Assembly: GCA_036507005.1 (NCBI GenBank)
Contig: DASXQT010000061.1
Span: 1 to 64,000 of the forward strand
Reading direction: 5' to 3'
Source: WS-2 sp036507005
GTDB taxonomy: Bacteria; Eisenbacteria; RBG-16-71-46
Length of the DNA: 64,000 nt
The notes below the pieces were generated by a model, which saw only the letters and a program-made list of their open reading frames with translations, did no database searches and was not told the DNA's origin. The translations under genes were made by a program, and so were the position numbers. Positions within the stretch are counted from its first letter, which is position 1. Every line of letters begins with the position of its first letter. Of the stretch, positions 45,160 to 53,442 are shown piece by piece.

Positions 45160-45885
45160 CTACTTCCACGTGATCCCGGCGTCGATCGGCCAGATCGAGA
45201 CGTTGCCGACCGAGACGTGGCCGGGGGCGCAGCAGATCCAGGCCACCAGCGAGGCGACTTCGCCCGGCTCGATCGACTGGTTCCGATCCGGGGAGCCCGG
45301 GTCGATGGCGCGCCCAGCGGAGTTCATGTTGTGCGGGTAGACGATCGAGACGCGGATGTGGTGGGGCTTGAGCTCCAGGGCCGCGGACTCGAGCAGGCCG
45401 CGCAGCCCCCACTTGCTCGCGGCGTAGGCGGACGACCCGGGCTGGCCCACCAGTCCGCCGAGCGAGCTGATCCCCACGATCGTGCCGCGCTTCTGCGCGA
45501 TCAGCGTCGGCAGCGCCGCCTTGAGCGTGAGGAACGCGCCCTTCAAGTTGAGCGCGAGGAGCTGATCCCAGGCCGCCTCGGTCATCTCGTGGATCTTGGC
45601 GCCCTGCCAGGTGCCGGCGTTGAGCACCAGGATGTCGAGCCGGTTCCAGCGCTCGAGCACCGCGCGCACGGCGCGCTCGACGTCTGCGGCGCGGGTGACG
45701 TCGGCCTCGGCCCCCAGCGCGCGCGCGCCGGATGCCGAAAGCCGCTGCACCGCCTTCTCCAGCTCGGCGCCGTCGCGCGCCACGAGCCCGAGCGCGGCGC
45801 CCTCGGCGGCGAGAGCCTGCGCGATCGCGAGCCCCAGGCCGCGGCTTCCGCCGGTGATGAGCGCGACCTGGCCTTCCAGCTTCAT
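45160..45885 (-). CDS. Short-chain dehydrogenase/reductase
   Basis: A 241-residue NAD(P)-dependent oxidoreductase. The nucleotide motif is TGGSRGLGLA (11-20), NAG lies around 86-88, and the catalytic residues are Ser in GISSLGG, and Tyr and Lys in YAASKWG. The arginine in the cofactor motif hints at NADP. The ATG at 45885 overlaps the stop of the TANGO2-like gene (ATGA); the frame is open farther upstream, but that part has no SDR sequence. The substrate is unknown. Confidence 0.93.
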   Translation of the reverse strand: MKLEGQVALITGGSRGLGLAIAQALAAEGAALGLVARDGAELEKAVQRLSASGARALGAEADVTRAADVERAVRAVLERWNRLDILVLNAGTWQGAKIHEMTEAAWDQLLALNLKGAFLTLKAALPTLIAQKRGTIVGISSLGGLVGQPGSSAYAASKWGLRGLLESAALELKPHHIRVSIVYPHNMNSAGRAIDPGSPDRNQSIEPGEVASLVAWICCAPGHVSVGNVSIWPIDAGITWK

Positions 45886-46658
45886 GCGCGCTCCAGGGCG
45901 GGCAAGCGTCCCTTGAGGAGATGGGTGCAGTCGATCGCGGTGCCGGTGCACGGCCGGCCCTCGACGTGAAGGTAGCGCGCGTCGTCACGGGCGAGGTGGA
46001 CCACCGCGGAGGAGACCGTGACCATGCGGCCCGCGTGCAGGCAGACCGGCGGCGTGGGGCCCGCGCCGGGGGCCCCGCCGCCGTGGGAGCGAAGCAGGTC
46101 GAGGAGCGCGCGCTCGGCCTCGGCGGGGGTCTTCGGCGCGAAGCCCGCGAGCCGGCCGAGGAGCCAGCGGGTGCGCGGCTCCTCGCGGTCGTCGAGATCC
46201 GCGTGGGTGAGCGCGTGCCACCCCGGCGCGATCGGCGCGGACTCGATCGCGCGCCCGGCGTCGCGCCACAGCAGCCAGCTGCCCTCGGGAGAGGCGAACA
46301 CCATGGAGAACGGCGCGTAGTCGGCGGCCGCTGCGGCCTCGCGGGCGAAGCGCAGCGCGGCCGCGGCGCCCCCGTCGCCCGCGGCCGCGACGTCCAAGGC
46401 GAGGCGCCCGCGCGAGGGCCGGGCGGGATTCGCGGTCGCCGTCTCCTCGCGGCGGTTCAGCATCGCGACCGCCGCGCGCCGCTCGCGGACCGCGAGCCAC
46501 GTGCCGCCCTTCAGGAGGTCGCGCCCGCCCACCACGCGCGGCTCCTCGGCCAGCACTCCGGGCGGAGCGCTCGGCCGCGCCGGGTCCTCGTCGCGGTTCG
46601 CGGCCAGCATCACCGAGCGCGGCGCGGCGGCGTCGACACCGATGAGGAGCGTGCACAC
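45882..46658 (-). CDS. NRDE (TANGO2-like) family protein
   Basis: The N-terminus CTLLIGV...MLAANRDED carries the NRDE motif that defines this family, with the conserved GGTWLAV and LNRRE segments following. Members have an N-terminal-nucleophile-like layout with Cys at position 2, which becomes exposed after removal of the initiator residue. The GTG at 46658 is chosen because it places Cys at position 2, as in homologues. Bacterial function is unsettled. It is coupled to the SDR gene downstream. Confidence 0.88.
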   Translation of the reverse strand: MCTLLIGVDAAAPRSVMLAANRDEDPARPSAPPGVLAEEPRVVGGRDLLKGGTWLAVRERRAAVAMLNRREETATANPARPSRGRLALDVAAAGDGGAAAALRFAREAAAAADYAPFSMVFASPEGSWLLWRDAGRAIESAPIAPGWHALTHADLDDREEPRTRWLLGRLAGFAPKTPAEAERALLDLLRSHGGGAPGAGPTPPVCLHAGRMVTVSSAVVHLARDDARYLHVEGRPCTGTAIDCTHLLKGRLPALERA

Positions 46659-46698
46659 GAAAGCGAACTCTACGCGCCGCTTCGCGCCGGGGTCAACG

Positions 46699-46727
46699 TT
46701 GCGGGGCCCCACCGCGGCCACTACCCT
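46699..46727 (+). promoter_or_regulatory. Possible promoter of the DUF1697 gene
   Basis: TTGCGG and TACCCT are spaced by 17 bases in the divergent gap, 43 bases before the ATG at 46771. Both hexamers are weak matches, so this is only a candidate. Confidence 0.25.
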
Positions 46728-46770
46728 CGTGCGAGGCATGCCGGTCGAAAGGCGCGCGTGTGGAGGCTTC

Positions 46771-47298
46771 ATGGCACTCGTGGTTCTCCTGAGGGGAGTG
46801 AACGTCGGCGGCCACAGGACCTTCCGGCCCGCGATGCTCGCCGCGCGTCTCAAGCACCTCGATGCCGTCAACATCGGCGCCGCGGGCACCTTCGTGATCC
46901 GGCGGCCGGTCACCCGCGCGAAGCTCGGCGCCGAGCTGACGCGGGAGCTTCCGTTCGACACCGAGATCATGATCTGCCAGGGGCGGGAGATCGTCCGGCT
47001 GATGTCGCAGAATCCCTACCCCGGGCGGCTCGAGGGCCCGGGCATCGTCCGCTTCGTGAGCGTTCTGTCCGCGCGCCCGCGCCTCGAGCCGTCGATCCCC
47101 CTCCGCCTTCCGCCGAAGGGCAAGTGGCTGCTGAAGATTCTCGCGCGGGATGGACGATTCGTATTTGGCCAATACCGGCGCCATATGAAGGTCATCGGCT
47201 ACCTCGGCACGATCGACCGGCTCTTCGGGGTGCCCGTGACGACCCGCAACTGGAACACCATCACTGCGATCGCCAGGGTGCTCGGGAACGGGCACTGA
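46771..47298 (+). CDS. DUF1697 family protein
   Basis: A 175-residue protein of the DUF1697 family, found widely and without assigned function. LLRGVNVGGHRTF at the start and KVIGYLGTIDRLFGVPVTTRNWNTI near the end are its hallmarks. The ATG at 46771 has GGAGG four bases upstream. It is transcribed divergently from the TANGO2-like gene and precedes the secreted-protein block. Confidence 0.87.
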   Translation: MALVVLLRGVNVGGHRTFRPAMLAARLKHLDAVNIGAAGTFVIRRPVTRAKLGAELTRELPFDTEIMICQGREIVRLMSQNPYPGRLEGPGIVRFVSVLSARPRLEPSIPLRLPPKGKWLLKILARDGRFVFGQYRRHMKVIGYLGTIDRLFGVPVTTRNWNTITAIARVLGNGH

Positions 47299-47389
47299 TC
47301 CGCCTGCGAAGCACGCGTATTGGTTTGCGGGTCCCGATTCCGGACAGTACGCTCTTACGGGGCTTACCCTCGCTGGCGGGGGACCGGGA

Positions 47390-49774
47390 TTGAGATCGAG
47401 ACGAGGTCGTTTGGGCTGCCTTCTCGGAGCCGCCCTCTGGCCGTGCGTGTGCCTCGCTCCCTCGAAGGCCCACGCGGTGCTGGACCATCGCGACCGCGGC
47501 CCCAGCCTCACGGCCGGCAACTTCTCGCTGCGCGTCACCAACGCCGGCATCCTCGGCAACGCCTTCCTGGATGTGGGGCTCTCGTTCGACCCCTCGTTCG
47601 AGTACCCGATCGGCTCGGGGCACGAGGCGCTCAACTATGCGGCCCTGTGGGTGGGCGCGATCGATCCGAGCGGACGGCTGCTGGTCTCGGGCGGGCCGCT
47701 GCTCGAGTTCCGGCCCACCCTCGACCCCGGGGACCGCGTGACGCTCGCGGACTTCGGCCGCCTCGGCGCCCAGCGCTTCATCGACGACGACGGCGACGGG
47801 CGCGTGGACGAGGAGACCCTGAACGGCAGGGACGACGACGGCGACGGCGAGGTCGACGAGGATCTGGGGATGTTCTCCCAGCAGCTCGCGGTCGCCGACT
47901 ACGTGGACGACACGCCCGAGGCCGTGCGCTTCGGCTACGCGGGGGGCGAGCGCCACAATCCCCTCGGCCTCTCGGTGCACCAGGAGGCCTACGCGTGGGC
48001 GGTGCCCGGCTACGACGGGATCGCGGGGCTCAAGTTCGTCATCACGAACCACGGCGCGACGACGCTCCGCCAGGTCCGGGTGGGCCTCTACGCCGACCTC
48101 GACTCGCGCGCCCGCGACGACCCCTCGGGTCACTACAACGACCGCATCACGCACGTCAGCTACTCGCGCACCGTGTTCGAGGGGATCTCGTCCACCACGG
48201 TCGGCGGGTATTTCCCCCGCCCGTCCGGGGGCCCGCTGTCGTGCAGCACGGCGCTCTCGAACACCCTCCCGGTGCTGGTGGATGGGGCGAGCGGATCGGG
48301 GCTGCCCGCGGTCGCGGTCGTGCCGCTGAGCCACACCACCGATCCGCTCGCGCTGCTCGAGCCCGCCGAAGCGCGCGCCGCGGCGCGGGCGCCGGGGAAG
48401 GTGTCCTTCCGCGCCACCGTGTTCGCGTACGGCCAGCTCCCGGGTCGCGGCGGGCCCCCGCAAGCCGACGCCGACCGGTACGCGGCGCTGGCGGGATCGT
48501 ATCCCGGTGCGGACGAGCAGGTCGACGCCGACTATTCCCTGCTCGTGTCGTGCGGGCCGTTCGCCTCCCTCGGGCCCGGTCAGTCCATCGAGTTCGAGGC
48601 CGCCCTGGTCGCGGCCGTGAACCCCGACAGCCTCAGAACGGCGTTGGGAAACGCGGCGGTGATGCATCACGGCCTCACCCGCAACGTGCTGCCCGACAGC
48701 ACCGGGCCCGATGCGAGGGAATGGCGCGTGGGGGAGACCGGGCTCAACGGTCATGAAGTGTGCATCGAGCCGCCGCCCGGGGTGACCTTCATGACCGATC
48801 CGCATTGTCCCACCAAGTACCTGGGGGACTATCAGCCGGGCGGCATCCTGGTGACCTACGAGCACGGTCGCTGCGTCTGGACCGACGCCGATTGCAACGA
48901 GTGCACCGGGCTCAACGGGTTCGAGACCCGCGAGCACTGGCTCGAGCCCGGCCTGATGCCGCCGCAGCCGGCGGTTCGCGCGGTCGCGCTCGACCGGGGG
49001 GTGCGCGTGGAGTGGGACAACACGCCGGAGATCCTGCTCCAGGCCGGCGTCACGCTCCTGCCCGCGCAGCGCCGGGAATCGCGACGCTCGCTCGGCTACC
49101 ACGTGTGGAAGCTGGCCGACTGGAGAGACCGCCGGGCGCTGGTCCCCGACCGCGCCCGCTGGGCCCTGGTGGGGAACTTCGGCCCCGACAGCCTGCACGG
49201 GCAGCTCGCGCTCTCCACGATCACGGACTCGAGCCTGGCCTACATGCGCCTCCTGTACGAGCAGCCCCAGTACCCCGTGGGCCACTACGCCTTCACCGAC
49301 CACGAGGTGCTCGACGGCTTCGACTACCTCTACACCGTGACCAGCCTCGCCGAGGTGCAGGAGCGCGACGCGGGCGGCACCCTCAGGACCCGCGTGATCG
49401 AGAGCCCGATCGACGTCGACTTCGCGCAGCGCGTGGTGCCGCGGGCCGAGGCGCGCCCGGGAGCCGGCGACGTCTGGGTGGTCCCCAACCCGTTCCGGGC
49501 CCGCGCCGACTGGGACCTGCCGCGCACGCTGGGCAACCCGCTCACCCGCCACCTCGACTTCATGGGATTGCCGCGCGACCGGTGCACGATCAAGATCTGG
49601 ACCCTGGCGGGAGACTTCGTGGCGCAGATCGATCACGACGGCCGGTCGGGGGACGGGCAGGCCTCGTGGAACCTGGTCACGCGCAACGGGCAGGAGGCGT
49701 CCTCGGGGATCTACCTCTTCTCGGTGGACTCCCCGGCCGGCCACGAGGTCGGGCGCTTCGTGGTGATCCGATGA
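47390..49774 (+). CDS. Large secreted protein with calcium-loop motifs and a FlgD-like C-terminal Ig fold
   Basis: The 794-residue protein starts at TTG with a GGGGGA site and has a signal peptide (about 1-29, ending SKAHA). Two DDDGDGxVDE loops lie at 131-158, of the type that binds calcium. The middle is beta-rich, with six to eight cysteines (for example C-I-E, HCPTK, CVWTDADCNEC around 450-510). From about 690 to the end, VVPNPFRARADWD and KIWTLAGDFV...GDGQASWNLVTRNGQEASSGIYLF match the FlgD-like Ig domain used by secreted proteins of FCB-type bacteria. No catalytic motif is seen. It overlaps the next gene by ATGA. Confidence 0.82.
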   Translation: MRSRRGRLGCLLGAALWPCVCLAPSKAHAVLDHRDRGPSLTAGNFSLRVTNAGILGNAFLDVGLSFDPSFEYPIGSGHEALNYAALWVGAIDPSGRLLVSGGPLLEFRPTLDPGDRVTLADFGRLGAQRFIDDDGDGRVDEETLNGRDDDGDGEVDEDLGMFSQQLAVADYVDDTPEAVRFGYAGGERHNPLGLSVHQEAYAWAVPGYDGIAGLKFVITNHGATTLRQVRVGLYADLDSRARDDPSGHYNDRITHVSYSRTVFEGISSTTVGGYFPRPSGGPLSCSTALSNTLPVLVDGASGSGLPAVAVVPLSHTTDPLALLEPAEARAAARAPGKVSFRATVFAYGQLPGRGGPPQADADRYAALAGSYPGADEQVDADYSLLVSCGPFASLGPGQSIEFEAALVAAVNPDSLRTALGNAAVMHHGLTRNVLPDSTGPDAREWRVGETGLNGHEVCIEPPPGVTFMTDPHCPTKYLGDYQPGGILVTYEHGRCVWTDADCNECTGLNGFETREHWLEPGLMPPQPAVRAVALDRGVRVEWDNTPEILLQAGVTLLPAQRRESRRSLGYHVWKLADWRDRRALVPDRARWALVGNFGPDSLHGQLALSTITDSSLAYMRLLYEQPQYPVGHYAFTDHEVLDGFDYLYTVTSLAEVQERDAGGTLRTRVIESPIDVDFAQRVVPRAEARPGAGDVWVVPNPFRARADWDLPRTLGNPLTRHLDFMGLPRDRCTIKIWTLAGDFVAQIDHDGRSGDGQASWNLVTRNGQEASSGIYLFSVDSPAGHEVGRFVVIR

Positions 49775-51018
49775 GGCCTTCGGCCGGCGCGCGCGACGTG
49801 GCTGCCCTGGGCGCGGCGCTGATGCTCGCGATGGTCGCGGGCTGCGGGCAGGGCGAGAAGCCGGCGCTCGCGCCTCCGGCGCGGCTCTCGGCGCAGATCG
49901 AGGCGGTGTACCCCGCGGCGCGCAGCACCGGGGTCACCTACGACACCGACATCTGGGTACGCTTCACCGAGCCGCTCGACCCCGCGACCGTGAACGAGCG
50001 CACGGTGTTCTTCAAGCTCGACACCGTGCGCATCCCCTCGGCCCTCGCCTACGACGCCCCGACCCGGACGATCCGCATCCGGCCGCTCGTCGAGCTCGCG
50101 CTGCGCCGCACGTACACGGTGGAGATCACGCCCGGGGTGGCGACCGCGGGCGGGCTCGCGCTGGCCCAGACCTACTTCTGGCAGTTCACAACCAACGGCC
50201 TGCGCCGGCTGTTGCACCCGATCCCGCCGAGCGGGACCACGGACGAGTCGCCCTTCGTGGCTCTCCAGTGGGACGTCACCGAGCCTCTGGCCGGCACGAT
50301 CCGGTACGAGTTCTACTCGGGCGCGGACTCGGCCGCGGTCGCATCCCGCGCCGCGGGCCCGGTGCGTGTCGGCTCGCAGCCGTTCTATGTGCCCTGGGAG
50401 TCCTGGGGTTTCGATCGGCGGGTCTACTGGGCCGTCACCGCCGCCAACCAGACCACCGGCGAGCGCTTCGAGGGCCCGGTGTGGCGCTTCGAGACCCTGC
50501 CGCCCGGCCTCCCCGTGGACGTCCTCGAGGTCCCGGCCGGGGAGTGGGGCTACTACCGGCGGAACCCTCCGGTCCGCACGGTGTGCCAGAGCTCGCTCGC
50601 GAGCGGTCCGAGCTACAACAACGGCATTCACTGGCGGCTGCGTGAAACCGCCGGCGGCCTGAAGCTCGCCACCGCGCGGATCGAGATGCTCTCGAGCAGC
50701 GGCAACATGGTTCCGACCCGCCCGGTCATCCGCCCGGTGTTCGACGCCTGGGCGCCGTGCAGCTACAGCGTGACCGTGCCCCACGTGGGCGACCCGGAGC
50801 TCGCCGCCGGAACTCAGATCCTGACCTCGCCCTATTTCCGGCTGGAATCCGAGCGACTCACCTCCCACATCGAGGCCGCCGCCCGAGCCGGCGTGGTCTA
50901 CGGGTTCAGCTTCGGGACCACCGTGGACGCCGGCCTCGGGACGCCCTCCGTCCCCGGGGGCATCCGCCTCGTGCTCACCTACTATCGGACGCCGATCCCG
51001 CCTTCGCCGGCGCCCTGA
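49771..51018 (+). CDS. Lipoprotein with a bacterial Ig-like (Big_5) domain
   Basis: It has 415 residues, with a lipobox MLAMVAGC placing the lipidated Cys at about residue 25. Residues about 40-140 form a Big_5/SbsA-type Ig domain (YPAARSTGVTYDTDIWVRFTEPLD, spanning 46-69, then YTVEITPG and FWQFTT). A second beta domain (about 150-265) ends WRFETLPPG. A C-terminal module of about 140 residues has no recognised family. The ATGA overlap with the previous gene suggests the two act together at the cell surface. Confidence 0.82.
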   Translation: MRPSAGARDVAALGAALMLAMVAGCGQGEKPALAPPARLSAQIEAVYPAARSTGVTYDTDIWVRFTEPLDPATVNERTVFFKLDTVRIPSALAYDAPTRTIRIRPLVELALRRTYTVEITPGVATAGGLALAQTYFWQFTTNGLRRLLHPIPPSGTTDESPFVALQWDVTEPLAGTIRYEFYSGADSAAVASRAAGPVRVGSQPFYVPWESWGFDRRVYWAVTAANQTTGERFEGPVWRFETLPPGLPVDVLEVPAGEWGYYRRNPPVRTVCQSSLASGPSYNNGIHWRLRETAGGLKLATARIEMLSSSGNMVPTRPVIRPVFDAWAPCSYSVTVPHVGDPELAAGTQILTSPYFRLESERLTSHIEAAARAGVVYGFSFGTTVDAGLGTPSVPGGIRLVLTYYRTPIPPSPAP

Positions 51019-51076
51019 AGCCGGGCGCGCGCGGCGACTTGACCGCGGGCCGGGCGTTCGCGTCCACTCTGGCGCG

Positions 51077-52282
51077 ATGCTCCGCTCGAGGAGAAGGGGG
51101 TGGTGCGCGGCCGCAATCGCGGCCGGCGTGTGCCTCGGGCTTTCCGTCGCTCTGCTTACGCGGGTCGCGGCCGCGCAGCCGATCCGCCCGTGGACGCCGC
51201 CCTCCTCCGACTCGCTGCTGGCATGGGCGGCCGAGGCGCGCACGCGCTTCCAGAGCAACGCCGGCGACAGCATCGGGGGCGAGAACTTCAAGGCCTACGA
51301 GCTCGTGGGCCGGATCGGCCGCCGCATGCTGGTCGCGCTCGGGCGCACCCACATGCTCCAGGCACACGCCATCGAGCCCGCGATCGACTCGCTCGGGCTC
51401 GACACCGAGGTGACGATCGATCCCGACCTCCCGTCGTTCGCGCTCCTCATGGTGCATAATCCGTTTCGACCCTCCGCGGGCGCCGTGGCCTGGCTGTTCT
51501 GGTACCGGCAGACCGACCTGCGGGTCCAGGGCGTGCAGTTCCGCGGCGGGCGCGAGCCGCGCATGAAGGTGTGGTGGACCGGGGCCCCCGACGCCCCCTA
51601 CGAGTGGGCGGTGCTGGACCGCGTCCCCGGGAAGGAGGGCTACAACTTCACGTTGTTCCGGCTGGCGGCCGAGGGTTATTACTGGCGCGCCGACCAATAC
51701 GAGGGAGTGGGCCCGGACCTGGGGGACGTGCTCGAGGCCGGGCTCCTGGACGTGAACCGCGACGGGAGGCCCGAGCTGCTGGCGTGGGCGAAAGCCGCAC
51801 CGGACTCGCTGTTCGAGGCGTGCAGCAGCTGTCCGAGCCTGCTGACCGAGCGCCTGTACACCTCGAGCGCCGCCGGGTTCGAGCTCGACGACAGCCGGCT
51901 CGTGCCGACGGCGTACTCCACCTTCGTGCTGTTCATCCGCCTGCTGCACCAGCACAACGGCGCGGCCGCCTCCCGGGTGCTGGAGGATCCCACCCGGCTC
52001 GAGCGGGCCGTGGCGCTCGGATGGGGCGGGGGCGAAGGGCGCGGGCTGTGGAAGCTCGAGTACGTCGACCCCGACCGGCCGTGGCCGCACTGGCTGGCGG
52101 TGAAGCTCCGGGGACCGAAGGGGGAGCAGCGCTGGATCGTGCACTTCACGCAGAAGGAAGGGCGATGGGTGATCAGGGACTGGCAGTCGAACGAACCCCG
52201 CGGGGCCTCCCGGCGCGCCCCGTCGGCGTCTCCCGACAGCGCCACATCGCGCCGCGGCGCGCGGCCGGTGGGCGGGCGATGA
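51077..52282 (+). CDS. Secreted hypothetical protein, paralogue of the next gene
   Basis: Of unknown function, 401 residues with a signal peptide (about 1-33, AAAQ). Recognisable segments shared with the following lipoprotein are DSLGLDTEV, AVAWLFWY, a CSSCPSLLTERLY cysteine pair, YSTFVLFIRLLHQ and WIVHFTQKEGRWVIRDW. A short calcium-like GLLDVNRDGRPELLAW lies in the middle. The C-terminus is Ser/Arg-rich and probably disordered. It overlaps the next gene (ATGA). Confidence 0.78.
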   Translation: MLRSRRRGWCAAAIAAGVCLGLSVALLTRVAAAQPIRPWTPPSSDSLLAWAAEARTRFQSNAGDSIGGENFKAYELVGRIGRRMLVALGRTHMLQAHAIEPAIDSLGLDTEVTIDPDLPSFALLMVHNPFRPSAGAVAWLFWYRQTDLRVQGVQFRGGREPRMKVWWTGAPDAPYEWAVLDRVPGKEGYNFTLFRLAAEGYYWRADQYEGVGPDLGDVLEAGLLDVNRDGRPELLAWAKAAPDSLFEACSSCPSLLTERLYTSSAAGFELDDSRLVPTAYSTFVLFIRLLHQHNGAAASRVLEDPTRLERAVALGWGGGEGRGLWKLEYVDPDRPWPHWLAVKLRGPKGEQRWIVHFTQKEGRWVIRDWQSNEPRGASRRAPSASPDSATSRRGARPVGGR

Positions 52283-53397
52283 GCCGCGCCCGCGCATCGC
52301 GCCCGCGCGGCGCCATCCGCCTCGCCCTGGCGGCCGCGGCCCTGCTCGCCGCGGTGGTGGCCGCGGGGTGCAGCTGCGTGGGGAAGCCCAAGTACGAGCC
52401 GCTCCACACCGACTCGACGGCGACCGTGCCCGTGGACTCCCTGGCGACCCTGGTGCGGGGCGCCCAGGACGCCTGGGAGCAGGATGGGGAGGGCGAGAAT
52501 GCGGCCCTCCTCAGCGCGCGCCTGGTGCTCAACGACCTCGTGGTCCAGTCGCGCATCGAGCCCACGATGTCGTGGGAGGACCGCGCGCGCGCGCTGCTCG
52601 ACTCCCTCGGGATCGGCGGCGAGGTCGCGAGCGACCGCTGCGCGCTGGTGGTCAACTTCTTCTCGCGCTCGAACCCCGATCAGGGCGCCTGGCCGTGGCT
52701 CTTCTGGTGCGGCGAGAACGCCATCCTCTCCGAGCCCCTCGACGCGCGCGGGCTCAAGCTCCTCGCCCTGGCGGGGCGCGGCCTGTGGGGCGATCCTCCC
52801 ACGCCGCCCGGCCCGCCGTCGGTCGCGGTGCTGTTCGGCCGCCGCGCCTCGGGAGGCCAGCAGCCGCTGCTCACGGCGTGGGACCTGGGCGGCGGGCACC
52901 CCAGCCTCAGCCAGACGCTCGGACCCGATTCGCTCGGCGGAGTGGGCAAGGGCGAGTTCTCGGCGATCGAAGATTCGAGCATCCAGCTCACGGTCCGCGC
53001 CTATCTTCCCACGGCGGGCTTCAGCGAGTGCGGGAGCTGCCCGCACGTGTGGCAGGTGCGCCGCTTCCTGTGGGAGCCGTACGGCTTCGAGCGCATCTCG
53101 GTGGAGACCCAGTCCTCGCCCTATGCCGTGTTCGTCCAGTTCGTCCAGGCGATCACCTCGGACGACCGCGACCGCGCGAAGGAGCTGGTGGTCGATCGCG
53201 AGTGGGTGGATACCGCGCGGCGTCTGGGCTGGCACGAGCCCGGCGCCACCTGGCGCGTGGCGCCCGGGACCGAGGAGAACGCGGACGAGATGGTGTTCTT
53301 CCGCAGCCCGCGCGAGGCCTACCGCGTCACGTTCGAGCCGCGCGGCGGGGAGTGGCTGATCTCGGGCTTCCGTAGCACGACCACGTCGATCGAGTAG
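52279..53397 (+). CDS. Hypothetical lipoprotein, diverged paralogue of the preceding gene
   Basis: It has 372 residues with a lipobox (VVAAGC; lipid Cys at about residue 31). It aligns along its length with the preceding protein: LLDSLGIGGEV, GAWPWLFWC, CGSCPHVWQVRRF, YAVFVQFVQAI, and a closing GGEWLISGF. The C-x2-CP pair is kept in both. No enzyme motif is visible. The pair probably arose by tandem duplication, one copy secreted and one anchored. Its stop faces the prolyl oligopeptidase gene. Confidence 0.8.
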   Translation: MSRARASRPRGAIRLALAAAALLAAVVAAGCSCVGKPKYEPLHTDSTATVPVDSLATLVRGAQDAWEQDGEGENAALLSARLVLNDLVVQSRIEPTMSWEDRARALLDSLGIGGEVASDRCALVVNFFSRSNPDQGAWPWLFWCGENAILSEPLDARGLKLLALAGRGLWGDPPTPPGPPSVAVLFGRRASGGQQPLLTAWDLGGGHPSLSQTLGPDSLGGVGKGEFSAIEDSSIQLTVRAYLPTAGFSECGSCPHVWQVRRFLWEPYGFERISVETQSSPYAVFVQFVQAITSDDRDRAKELVVDREWVDTARRLGWHEPGATWRVAPGTEENADEMVFFRSPREAYRVTFEPRGGEWLISGFRSTTTSIE

Positions 53398-53442
53398 CGG
53401 GGCCCCCGCCACCCGAGCGGCCCGCCGCCCGCGCGCGCCGCG

